Origin: Gemmatimonadota bacterium
GTDB taxonomy: Bacteria; Gemmatimonadota; Gemmatimonadetes; Longimicrobiales; Gaopeijiaceae
NCBI GenBank assembly: GCA_029262115.1
Contig: JAJCZZ010000034.1
Location: 1 to 64,000 of the forward strand
Direction: 5' to 3'
DNA length: 64,000 nucleotides
In this document: positions 40,595 through 48,170 of the stretch, in pieces
How the letters are laid out: each line of letters starts with the position of its first letter
Position numbering within the stretch: position 1 is the first letter of the stretch
Translations under genes and position numbers: made by a program
Notes under the pieces: model-generated
The model's input: the letters and a program-made list of their open reading frames with translations, nothing else
Told to the model about the DNA's origin: nothing
Databases searched by the model: none

Positions 40595-41891
40595 CCGCCT
40601 CAGCGTCTCCGGGACCGGGCTCGAGCTGAGCCGCGAAACCCTGGAAATCCCGCCCCGCGGGTTGCTGATACGCACCCAATCCGAAGTCCGGAAGCACCGC
40701 AATCAGGTGGTCGAAGATGTCGGACTGGATGCCCTCGTACACGCCCCACGCCGTCTCCTTTGTGAAGCAGTAGATCTGGATCGGCACCCCCTGCGGCGTC
40801 GGGTCGAGCTGCCGGACCAGGAGCGTCATGTCCTCGTGGATACCGGGATGCGCCTTCAGGTACTCTACGACGTACGCACGGAAGGTCCCGAGGTTGGTCA
40901 GACGGCGGCGCTCGGGAATAACCTCCGACTCGTCGGGGCCGCTCGGCGACAGCTCAGCCCGCTTTCGCGTCATGTACTCCCGCAACAGTTCGAAGCGCGA
41001 AAGGTGCTCGATCTCCTCCACATCGAGGAAGTGGACCGTGTTCATGTCCAGGTGGAGCGATCGCTTGATGCGGCGTCCCCCGGACTCGCTCATCCCCCTC
41101 CAGTTCTTGAAGGACTCGGAGATGAACTTGTGGGTCGGGACTGTCGAGATCGTCTTGTCCCAGTTCTGGATCTTGACGGTGTGGAGGGCGATATCGACGA
41201 CGTCGCCGTCCGCGTTGTTCTGCGGCATCTCGACCCAGTCGCCGACACGGATCATGTCGTTGGACATGAGCTGGACGCTCGCCACCAACGAGAGAATGGT
41301 GTCGCGGAAGACGAGCAGCAGGACCGCCGTGAGCGCGCCGAGGCCCGACAGGAAGACCAGCGGTGACTGATCCGCGAGCACCGCGATAACCACGATCCCG
41401 GCAATGGCGTAGACGAAGATCGTCACGACCTGCAGATATCCCTTGATCGGTCTCCGATTGGCTTCCTTGAACCGGTCCCGATAGATGTCGTCGACGGCGT
41501 CGAGGACGGACTTGAACGCCATCGCCCCGGCCAGAACGATCCACGCCAGGGCGACCCGCTGCGCCAGAAGCGTCACCAGAGAGAGCGCTTCCACCACGCT
41601 CATGGCCTCCATGGCGCCGGTGGAGAAGGCCGTCATCTCCTCGGGTCCGATCCCCAGGGCCGGACCGATCCCGTAGTAGATGACGAGCGCGGGGGCGACG
41701 TTGGCCAGCCGATGGAAGACCCGCCGCTCCACGAGGCGATCGTCCCACGTCGCGCTCGTACGACGGGTGATCCGCTGGACGATGGTCAGCATGACGCCCT
41801 TCGCGACCATGTTCGCCAACCAGGCGACCGCCAGGAGAATCGCGACGCCGAGCACGATGCTGAGCCACCCCGAGCCGAAGAGCCCGCTCAT
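40590..41891 (-). CDS. MscS-family mechanosensitive channel (YbdG-like)
   Basis: The product has 433 residues. Five or so membrane helices fill the first 200 residues (SIVLGVAILLAVAWLANMVA, LALAWIVLAGAMAFKSV-like, VVTIFVYAIAGIVVIAVLA). The pore-lining helix follows (GLGALTAVLLLVFRDTILSLVASVQL), then the MscS beta domain (DMIRVGDWVEMPQNNADGDV) and a long cytoplasmic part. The VEMPQNNADGDVVDI element and the overall length match the YbdG/MscM group, which opens under membrane tension to relieve osmotic downshock. It lies 3'-to-3' with the betaine-type importer. The serine hydrolase gene upstream on this strand ends 13 bp before it, so they may share a transcript. Confidence 0.9.
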   Translation of the reverse strand: MSGLFGSGWLSIVLGVAILLAVAWLANMVAKGVMLTIVQRITRRTSATWDDRLVERRVFHRLANVAPALVIYYGIGPALGIGPEEMTAFSTGAMEAMSVVEALSLVTLLAQRVALAWIVLAGAMAFKSVLDAVDDIYRDRFKEANRRPIKGYLQVVTIFVYAIAGIVVIAVLADQSPLVFLSGLGALTAVLLLVFRDTILSLVASVQLMSNDMIRVGDWVEMPQNNADGDVVDIALHTVKIQNWDKTISTVPTHKFISESFKNWRGMSESGGRRIKRSLHLDMNTVHFLDVEEIEHLSRFELLREYMTRKRAELSPSGPDESEVIPERRRLTNLGTFRAYVVEYLKAHPGIHEDMTLLVRQLDPTPQGVPIQIYCFTKETAWGVYEGIQSDIFDHLIAVLPDFGLGAYQQPAGRDFQGFAAQLEPGPGDAEAG

Positions 41892-41904
41892 GCCCGTGCC
41901 CCCG

Positions 41905-43167
41905 TCATCGGGACTCCCCCAGTTCCTCGGCCATCAGATCCAGCGCGAGGTTGGAGATCCGGACGAGGTGTGGGTGCGCCGCGTTCCCGTTGGTCAGAAG
42001 CGCCACGCCGAGCCCTCGCGTCTTGTTGCCCATGACGAAGGCCGTGTAGCCGGGAACGCTTCCCGAGTGCGCGAAGTAGCGCTCGTCGCCCCGGTGGGTC
42101 GTCCACCAGGTCAGGCCGTAGCCGGCGTCGTCGTACCCCCACCCTCCCGCCATCTCCTGCCCGGCAAACTGGGGGTACTGCAGTGTGTGCATGGCGTCGA
42201 GCGTCTCGGGCGACAGGAGGCGAGCGCCGTTCCACGACCCGTCCCCCAGGTTGAAGCGCACCCACTTCGCCTGATCGTGAACCGTGCCGTACACGATGCC
42301 CGCCGGCCAGACGTTGGCCTTGAGCCTCACCGTTGCCGTCGGGCGTCCCGTTTCCGGGTGGGTCGCATACGGCATCGCCAGGCGCTCCTCCATCTCGGGC
42401 GTCGGTGCGAAGGCGGTGCTGTTCATGTCGAGCGCGCCCCAAATCCTCTCCTGGATGTACTGCGCGTACGGTACGCCCGAGAACTTCTCGACCAGCCATC
42501 CGACCAGCGTATAAGCGATGTTCGCGTACTCCATCTCCTGCAGCGGCGGACGCTGCACGGCCAGGGAGTCGGCCAGGTAGTCACCGAGCGGCGGGGGTAC
42601 CGTCTCCCCCCAGACGAGGTGGGGCCCGAACGAGACGGGCAGACCGGACGTGTGCGTGAGGAGGTGCCGGAAGCGGACCGGGTCGTCCGCCCGCTCCCCC
42701 TGGATGGGAAAGGCGTCCAGGTACTGCCGTACCGGGTCATCCAACTCGAACCGCCCGGCCTCCATCTGCTGGAGGAGCGCGACCGTCGACTGCGCCTTGA
42801 ACGTCGACCCGATCAGGTAGACGGTCTGCGTCGAAGCGGGCGTGCGCGCCCACAGGTTGCTGTAGCCGAAGGCGCCCGACCACACCTCGCCGGTGTGGTC
42901 GGTCAGCGCGACCGTCATCGAGGGGATGTTTCCGTCGAGCAGGGCGCGGCGGATCTCGGGCTCGAGTCGAGCGGCCACCCGAGAAGCGGCCGCATTCCAC
43001 TCCCCGTAGGTCGGAGCCGTCGGCGACTGGGCATACCCTGTCGATGGGCTCAGGCCGACGGTGAGCGCGACCGCGAGAACGCGGAGGCCCTGGATGGGGC
43101 GTCGCAGCGTGGGCGACTGGGAGCGGCGGGAGGACGGCGCTTCCCGGTGGGTACGTGTGACGGGCAT
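41905..43167 (-). CDS. Secreted class C beta-lactamase-like serine hydrolase
   Basis: This 420-residue protein has an N-terminal export signal (hydrophobic core about 28-46, ending GYAQ) and the penicillin-binding-protein fold. The nucleophile motif is S121-T-F-K124 in LIGSTFKAQS, the second motif is YAN in EMEYANIAYTLVGW, and the third is HSG in FAHSGSVPGYTAFV. HLLTHTSGLP is also typical. The family includes AmpC, D-aminopeptidases and esterases; the substrate cannot be decided from sequence. The third motif is HSG rather than KTG, more common in the peptidase/esterase branch. It is transcribed toward the MscS gene and diverges from the YkvI-like gene. Confidence 0.87.
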   Translation of the reverse strand: MPVTRTHREAPSSRRSQSPTLRRPIQGLRVLAVALTVGLSPSTGYAQSPTAPTYGEWNAAASRVAARLEPEIRRALLDGNIPSMTVALTDHTGEVWSGAFGYSNLWARTPASTQTVYLIGSTFKAQSTVALLQQMEAGRFELDDPVRQYLDAFPIQGERADDPVRFRHLLTHTSGLPVSFGPHLVWGETVPPPLGDYLADSLAVQRPPLQEMEYANIAYTLVGWLVEKFSGVPYAQYIQERIWGALDMNSTAFAPTPEMEERLAMPYATHPETGRPTATVRLKANVWPAGIVYGTVHDQAKWVRFNLGDGSWNGARLLSPETLDAMHTLQYPQFAGQEMAGGWGYDDAGYGLTWWTTHRGDERYFAHSGSVPGYTAFVMGNKTRGLGVALLTNGNAAHPHLVRISNLALDLMAEELGESR

Positions 43168-43369
43168 TCAGAGGACCTTGCGTCGTGTTCGAGGCGTGGT
43201 TGGGCGGCCGACCCGGCATTCGCGGGGGAGTCACTCCGGCGCTGCGAGCATCGGCCCACCCGCTCCAGGGGTCAAGTACAGCGAAGGAACGCGCGGCTCG
43301 GAGAAGCCACATCCCGCACCGGCGGTAACTGGATGGCACCTGCGCCGCCACTCCCGTACCTTCGCGCTC

Positions 43370-44491
43370 ATGCACCGAGCATCCGCCTTTCGCCGGTATC
43401 TCCTGCCCGGCTTCGTCTTCCAGTCCGTGGTCATTGCCGGCGGGTACGGCACGGGCCGCGAGCTCGTCGAGTTCTTCCTCAGCGAAGGGCCGCTGGGCGG
43501 GCTCCTCGCCATGGGCGTGGCCACCCTCGTGTGGAGCGCGGTGTGCATGGCGTCGTTCGAGTTCGCCCGGCTGTACCGGGCCTTCGACTACCGCCACTTC
43601 TTCCGCGAGTTGCTCGGCTCCGCCTGGTGGCTGTTCGAGCTGTCCTACCTCGCGCTCCTGGCCATCGTGCTGGCGGTCATTGCCGCCGCGTCCGGCTCCA
43701 TCCTCGAGGAGACGTTCGGCCTCGACTACTGGGTCGGGGTGATCTCCGTCATGGTCGCCGTGGGCGCCCTGGTGTTCGGAGGCAGTGAGGTCATCGAGCG
43801 CTTCCTGGCGGGGTGGTCGCTCCTCCTGTACGCGCTGTACATCGTCTTCTTCGTCTGGGCATTCCGGGCGTTCGGAGCCGACATCGCGACCGGGCTCACC
43901 TCCGAGCCAGCGGGCACCGGCTGGGCCTGGGCGGGTCTCCGATACGCGGGCTACAACCTGGCGGTCATTCCCGCGGTGTTGATGACCATCCGGGCGCACG
44001 AGGACCGAACGGACACCCTTGTGGCCGGAGCGCTGGCCGGGCCGATCGCCATGATCCCCGGGCTGCTCTTCTACATGGCGATGCTCGGTGAGTACCCGGC
44101 CATTCTCGACCGCCCCGTCCCCGCCAACCACATGCTGGAGGTCCTCGGCTCGCGCGGCTTTCAGATCGCGTTTCAGGTGGTCCTGTTCGGGACGCTGATC
44201 GAGACGGGCACCGGTCTCATCCACGCGGTGAACGAACGGATCGCGGGAACGGTCGAAGAGAGGAGCGGCCACCTCGCCCGCTGGGTGCGGCCCGCCGTCG
44301 CCGTCGGCTTCCTCGTAGCGGGGGCCTTCGTCGCCCAATTCGGGCTCATCGACCTGATCGCCAAGGGGTACGGGACCATCACGCTGGCCGTGATCGCGGT
44401 CTACGTGGTGCCGGTCCTGACGCTCGGCGTGTGGAAGATCCGCACGCACTCGGCGGCGGCAGTGACGGTCGCCGCGCGTCCCGACTCGTAG
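43370..44491 (+). CDS. YkvI-like membrane protein (APC-superfamily transporter-like)
   Basis: This 373-residue integral membrane protein has ten or so hydrophobic segments. The first contains FQSVVIAGGYGTGRELVEFF, where the unwound Gly-rich TM1 of the LeuT/APC fold would be. Others include WSAVCMASFEFARLY, LAIVLAVIAAASGSI and LFGTLIETGTGLIHAVNERI. Bacillus YkvI and its relatives are uncharacterised. ATG 43370 gives an N-terminus at the expected place. It ends opposite the creatininase gene with a shared hairpin between them. The substrate is unknown. Confidence 0.75.
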   Translation: MHRASAFRRYLLPGFVFQSVVIAGGYGTGRELVEFFLSEGPLGGLLAMGVATLVWSAVCMASFEFARLYRAFDYRHFFRELLGSAWWLFELSYLALLAIVLAVIAAASGSILEETFGLDYWVGVISVMVAVGALVFGGSEVIERFLAGWSLLLYALYIVFFVWAFRAFGADIATGLTSEPAGTGWAWAGLRYAGYNLAVIPAVLMTIRAHEDRTDTLVAGALAGPIAMIPGLLFYMAMLGEYPAILDRPVPANHMLEVLGSRGFQIAFQVVLFGTLIETGTGLIHAVNERIAGTVEERSGHLARWVRPAVAVGFLVAGAFVAQFGLIDLIAKGYGTITLAVIAVYVVPVLTLGVWKIRTHSAAAVTVAARPDS

Positions 44492-44515
44492 AGCCGGCGC
44501 TCCGCACTTCCTCGG

Positions 44516-44555
44516 CCGCAGTACCCGCAGCCGCGCGCCCGCAGGTACTCTGCGG
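44516..44555. terminator. Hairpin between convergent YkvI and creatininase genes
   Basis: CCGCAG-TACC (44516-44525) pairs with GGTA-CT-CTGCGG (44544-44555), a 10-bp stem with a 2-nt bulge, and a GC-rich loop. Its central location between two stop codons suggests a bidirectional terminator, but there is no T tract. Confidence 0.5.
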
Positions 44556-44577
44556 CAGCGACCGCCACCACGCGCCC

Positions 44578-45342
44578 CTATTCGTAGAGGTCGTCGGTGT
44601 CGACCGCCGCCACTTCGATCAGGTAGTCCGCCACGCGGTCGGTGACCTCGTCGAACCAGACCCGCCCCTTCTCCTCCGTGGCGGGCGTCGGATCGCCCGC
44701 CCCGCTGTCGTCGCTCACCTCGCTCCACCGGCGCGGCGCCCAGGCCCACCCCTCACGGATCGCCTTCAGACGCCAGGGTCGGACCGCCCCATCGCCGGCC
44801 TCGTCCATCGGCAGGACCAGGTCGGGCGTCAAATGCAGCATCAAGCTGGTCTCTGCCTCGCCCGCGTGGTCGCCAGGATCGTCGAAGCCGTTCAGGGTTC
44901 CGGGGATGCGGAACCAGTCCAGCGTGCTGAGGAAGAGGTCGGTCGTGCGCTGGGCCTCGCGGATCATCTGACGGAAATGGTTTCCGCCGTGACCGTTGAG
45001 GATGACCAGCGAGTCGAGGCGCCACTCCTCCACGCTCTCGATCACGTCGGCCAGAACCGCCGCCTGGGTGGACGGATGCATGTTGACCGTCCCGGGAATG
45101 TCCATCTGCTGCTCGTTCGCCCCGAACGGGATGCACGGGAGCACGAGGAAGTGCGCTTCCGCCTCCCACGCCTTGCGAGCCGCCTCGGCCGCGACCCTCT
45201 CCGACTCGATGACGTCCGTACCGTACGGGAGGTGGAAGTTGTGCGCCTCGGTGGCGCCCCAGGGCAGCACGGCCCCGTGGTAGCTGTTCTGCGCGAGTGT
45301 TCCGAGGGCGGTTTCCGCGAGCACCCATGGGCGGCGGCCCAT
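44578..45342 (-). CDS. Creatininase-family amidohydrolase
   Basis: This 254-residue protein has the creatininase fold motifs: LPWGATEAHNFHLPYGTDVI with the metal-binding Glu, His and Asp, VILNGHGGNHFRQMIRE, and DHAGEAETSLMLHL. Family members open creatinine, formamide or lactam rings, or act in cofactor (mycofactocin, FAPy) pathways, so the substrate here is not defined. The start chosen is ATG 45340-45342 because GGAG lies 9 nt upstream and it follows the symporter stop by 1 bp; earlier ATGs at 45351, 45363 and 45381 also exist. It is translationally linked to the dicarboxylate/glutamate symporter, which may import its substrate or remove its product. Confidence 0.85.
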   Translation of the reverse strand: MGRRPWVLAETALGTLAQNSYHGAVLPWGATEAHNFHLPYGTDVIESERVAAEAARKAWEAEAHFLVLPCIPFGANEQQMDIPGTVNMHPSTQAAVLADVIESVEEWRLDSLVILNGHGGNHFRQMIREAQRTTDLFLSTLDWFRIPGTLNGFDDPGDHAGEAETSLMLHLTPDLVLPMDEAGDGAVRPWRLKAIREGWAWAPRRWSEVSDDSGAGDPTPATEEKGRVWFDEVTDRVADYLIEVAAVDTDDLYE

Positions 45343-45343
45343 A

Positions 45344-46576
45344 TCAGGCATCTCCGGGGACATCGCGTGTATCCCCTCCACCTACCCAGGAATCCACCAG
45401 CGCGGCGGTGGCCAACTGCCCGACGTTGTTCGTTGCGCTGCGGAACATATCCGGGATACGGTCGATGCCGAGGAGGATGGCCAGGCCGGACAGAGGCACA
45501 CCGATGGCGTCGAGCGCCGGCGCGAGCGTCACCACGCCGGAAGACGGAACGGGCGCCACGGTCAGCGACACGAGGAACGTCGCGAGGAGTGCGCCGCCGG
45601 CCGCGCTGAGCGGGAGCGGGACGTCGTAGAGGTGGGCCAGGAAGACGATGGCCGCTCCCTGGAAAAGGGCGCTCCCGGCGCGATACATCGACGCCCCCAA
45701 GGGCACCACCAGGTCCGCCACGGTCTCGCTGACGCCCAGATTCTCACGGGCCTCCTCGAGCGCGACAGGGAGCGCAGCCACCGTCGACGTGGTGGAGAAC
45801 GCGATGGAGTACGCCCCGAACGTGCCGCTGAGCATCTGCTTCGGACCGATGCCCGCCACGATCTTCAGCAGTGGCAGGTAGAACAGCCCGACAAAGAGCC
45901 CGAGCCCGATGATCACAGAGATCACAAAGACGGCCAGGCTCTGCAGGAGCGCCCACCCCATCTGCGCGGTCACCGGCGCCGCCAGTCCGAAGATGCCGAT
46001 CGGCGCGGTCCACAGGATCCACCAAACCAGCTTGATCAAGGCGTCTCCGAGCGCGTCCGCGATGCCGATGAGCCGCTGCCTCGGCTCGTCGTCCAGCGCA
46101 CCCGCGGCGGCGGCGAGCAGCGCCGTGAACACGATCAGCGGGAGCAACGCCCCGGAACTCGCGGCCGCGAACGGATTCGACGGAATCAGGCTCACCAGAA
46201 AGTCGACGAAGCCCGGCAGCTCAGGCGCGACCGTGTCGCCGACGGCCGGGACCGTCACCTCCGAGGTGAAGCGGAGCCCGACCCACATGACCGCCATGCC
46301 CGTGGCGATGGCCGGGACCAGACTGCTCCAGAAGAACGCGAGGGTGGTCCCGCCGAGGCGGCCGAGCTTCCTCGGATCGCCCAGTTTGGCCACTCCGGTG
46401 AAGATCACAGCCATCACCAGCGGAATCACGACCATCCGGATGCCGTTCATGAACGCCTGCCCCAACGGAGCGACTCCGGTGGCCACCGCCATGAGGACGT
46501 CCGATCCGGTGGCCGCAGCGGCGAGCCCGGTGGCCAGCCCCGCGACGAGTCCGATGGCGATGGCGAGGTGGAGCAT
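45344..46576 (-). CDS. Dicarboxylate/amino acid:cation symporter (DAACS, GltP/DctA-like)
   Basis: This 410-residue transporter has eight membrane helices and two re-entrant loops. Typical elements are GQAFMNGIRMVVIPLVMAVI, the serine-rich loop AYSIAFSTTSTVAALPVALE, VPLGASMYRAGSALFQGAAI, and the substrate-binding end DRIPDMFRSATNNVGQLATA. The family carries glutamate, aspartate or C4-dicarboxylates with Na+ or H+. The specificity cannot be read with confidence. It heads a two-gene unit with the creatininase-family enzyme. Confidence 0.92.
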   Translation of the reverse strand: MLHLAIAIGLVAGLATGLAAAATGSDVLMAVATGVAPLGQAFMNGIRMVVIPLVMAVIFTGVAKLGDPRKLGRLGGTTLAFFWSSLVPAIATGMAVMWVGLRFTSEVTVPAVGDTVAPELPGFVDFLVSLIPSNPFAAASSGALLPLIVFTALLAAAAGALDDEPRQRLIGIADALGDALIKLVWWILWTAPIGIFGLAAPVTAQMGWALLQSLAVFVISVIIGLGLFVGLFYLPLLKIVAGIGPKQMLSGTFGAYSIAFSTTSTVAALPVALEEARENLGVSETVADLVVPLGASMYRAGSALFQGAAIVFLAHLYDVPLPLSAAGGALLATFLVSLTVAPVPSSGVVTLAPALDAIGVPLSGLAILLGIDRIPDMFRSATNNVGQLATAALVDSWVGGGDTRDVPGDA

Positions 46577-46885
46577 GGGCGCGCGCGGGTCCTTCCGGAG
46601 GATTCAGCGGAACGGTGGGCGACGAATATGGACGGGGGGTGGGGCGGCGGCCAGCGGGAGCGAGCGGAGCCATTGCTCCGGGCACCCGAGTCCCACGGCG
46701 CGCGGAGAGAGAGACCAGTACCAGACGCTACCAGCTCCGATCTCTTTCGCGTTTCCCGCCTCGCTGAACGGGCCCTCGGCCCCGCCCACCTCTGCCCGCT
46801 GGACAGGCCGGCCCGAAGTGTGCCATACTGAATATGGTGCCAGATTCAGTGCGCCCGCAATTCAGTGCGTCCGGAGGAGAGGACC
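46577..46885. other. Intergenic region upstream of an orphan antitoxin
   Basis: This 309-bp spacer lies between the divergent symporter and antitoxin genes. It holds an inverted-repeat operator (46823-46869) close to the antitoxin start. Nothing else is recognised: no RNA gene and no coherent ORF. Confidence 0.5.
46823..46869 (+). promoter_or_regulatory. Operator-like repeats upstream of the antitoxin
   Basis: CCATA-CTGAA-TATGG (46823-46837) is an inverted repeat. ACTGAAT (46827-46833) is inverted against ATTCAGT (46844-46850), and ATTCAGTGCG occurs again at 46860-46869. Multiple half sites before a Phd/YefM gene fit autorepression. Confidence 0.6.
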
Positions 46886-47164
46886 ATGCACAAGACGACC
46901 GACACCTATCCGCTCAGCGAGTTTCGCCGGAACACGTCCGAGCACGTGGCCCGAATCTCGGAAGGCGCGATCGAGACCATCACGCAAAACGGCCATGCGG
47001 CGATGATCGTGATGAGCCCCGAGCGTTATGACTTCCTGGTCCATGCGGCCGAGCGTGGCCACATCTGGCGCGAGGCCATTCGGGCCTACAGGGCCGGAGC
47101 GCGCGGCGTGCCCGCGCGGGAAGCCATCCAGGAGATCGCGGATGAGCTCGGCATAGAACTGTGA
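46886..47164 (+). CDS. Phd/YefM-family antitoxin, apparently orphan
   Basis: This 92-residue protein has the family N-terminus TYPLSEFRRNTSEHVARISEG and the DNA-binding fold region ETITQNGHAAMIVMSPERYDFL. The C-terminal part is helical (HIWREAIRAYRAGARGVPAREA). Such proteins neutralise a RelE/Doc-type toxin and repress their own operon. GGAGG and GAGAGGA upstream of ATG 46886 mark the start; an earlier GTG (46865) overlaps that ribosome site. The expected toxin frame starts at GTG 47161 overlapping the stop (GTGA) but ends after seven codons, so the toxin is lost. Confidence 0.85.
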   Translation: MHKTTDTYPLSEFRRNTSEHVARISEGAIETITQNGHAAMIVMSPERYDFLVHAAERGHIWREAIRAYRAGARGVPAREAIQEIADELGIEL

Positions 47165-47184
47165 TCCGCTACGAAGAAGGCTAG
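47161..47184 (+). pseudogene. Seven-codon stub at the expected toxin position
   Basis: GTG overlapping the antitoxin stop (GTGA) opens a frame coding VIRYEEG and then TAG. The coupling geometry is that of a toxin gene, but nothing downstream in any frame looks like a toxin. It may be the eroded start of a lost gene. Confidence 0.4.
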
Positions 47185-47393
47185 CCCTCGACACCTGCAC
47201 CAGCCACTGCAGGTACACTCCCACTCATACCGGCTTCATGGGTGGCGTTCACGATGGCTGTTCTTTCCACCACGTGCATCATTCATCTCAAGCCGTATCG
47301 CAGCAGATGGGCCGGATGTATCGGTTCTCGAATGGTCGAGACACTTTCGTAACACGACCTGACCGTCCGGCCCACGCCGCGTTACGATTCCAG

Positions 47394-48170
47394 ATGACGT
47401 CCCGCCGACCGGCCTCCCGCCGCGCCCTCTCAGCCCTCGTGCTCGCCGCCATCCTCACGGCGTGTCGAGGGCCCGCGCCGTCGCCGGACCGCCTGATCCA
47501 GGATCTTCCGTTGCTGGAGTTTCCCACCGATCGGGGCACCGCCCTGGCCGTCTTCCTGTCGGGGGACGGGGGGTGGGCCGAGCTGCCCCGGGAGGTCGGC
47601 GCCCGGCTTGCGGCGGCCGGGGTCGCCGTGGTCGGACTCGACTCCCGGCGCTACCTCGAATCCGGGGGGTCCGCGTCCGCGACCGCCGCGGATATCGGAC
47701 GTGTCATGGAGGCCTACAGCCACCAGTGGCACCGGACCGAGATCGTGCTGGTGGGCTTCAGCAGAGGTGCGAACCTCGCGGCGTTCGTCGATCCGTCGCG
47801 GTGGGACATCTCCGGCGCATCGTTGAAGGCGATCGTCCTGCTGGCGCCCGGTACGCACGAGAAGTTTCGCTTCCGGATGCGCGACCTCCTGCGCACCACC
47901 GCCGATTCGTCCGGCACGTCCGTCGTCGACCGGGTCCGGCGCCTCTCTCCTCGCTCCGTCGTCTGCCTGAGCGGCGTGGACGAGCGGGTCCCGACCTGCG
48001 AGCAACTGGTCGGCGTGCCGAGCGTGGACGCCCGGCTCGTCCCGGGAGGCCACCATCTCGACCGTGACTACACAATGCTGGCGGAGCTCATCCTCCGCCC
48101 GCTATCGGCCGATCAGCCCACGGGCGCCACCGCTGACCAGCGTGGCGATGTTCCCGACGATCCTCGGTAG
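47394..48170 (+). CDS. virJ: VirJ/AcvB-like lipoprotein hydrolase
   Basis: This 258-residue protein has a lipoprotein signal (LVLAAILTAC, lipid-attached Cys at about 24) and an alpha/beta-hydrolase domain of the VirJ family. Matching blocks are VFLSGDGGWAELPREVGARL, GVAVVGLDSRRYLESG, nucleophile Ser in VLVGFSRGANLA, and the His in PGGHHLDRDY. AcvB/VirJ proteins of rhizobia and Agrobacterium hydrolyse lysyl-phosphatidylglycerol made by the MprF-like LpiA. Here the gene faces mprF and overlaps its 3' end by 69 bp. The pairing strongly suggests the same periplasmic role. ATG 47394 gives the signal peptide; the longer upstream frame does not. Confidence 0.87.
   Translation: MTSRRPASRRALSALVLAAILTACRGPAPSPDRLIQDLPLLEFPTDRGTALAVFLSGDGGWAELPREVGARLAAAGVAVVGLDSRRYLESGGSASATAADIGRVMEAYSHQWHRTEIVLVGFSRGANLAAFVDPSRWDISGASLKAIVLLAPGTHEKFRFRMRDLLRTTADSSGTSVVDRVRRLSPRSVVCLSGVDERVPTCEQLVGVPSVDARLVPGGHHLDRDYTMLAELILRPLSADQPTGATADQRGDVPDDPR

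Noticed and set aside
42737-44749. A 670-codon minus-strand frame upstream of the serine hydrolase
   Set aside because: It overlaps the YkvI-like gene antisense and has no domain; composition artefact.
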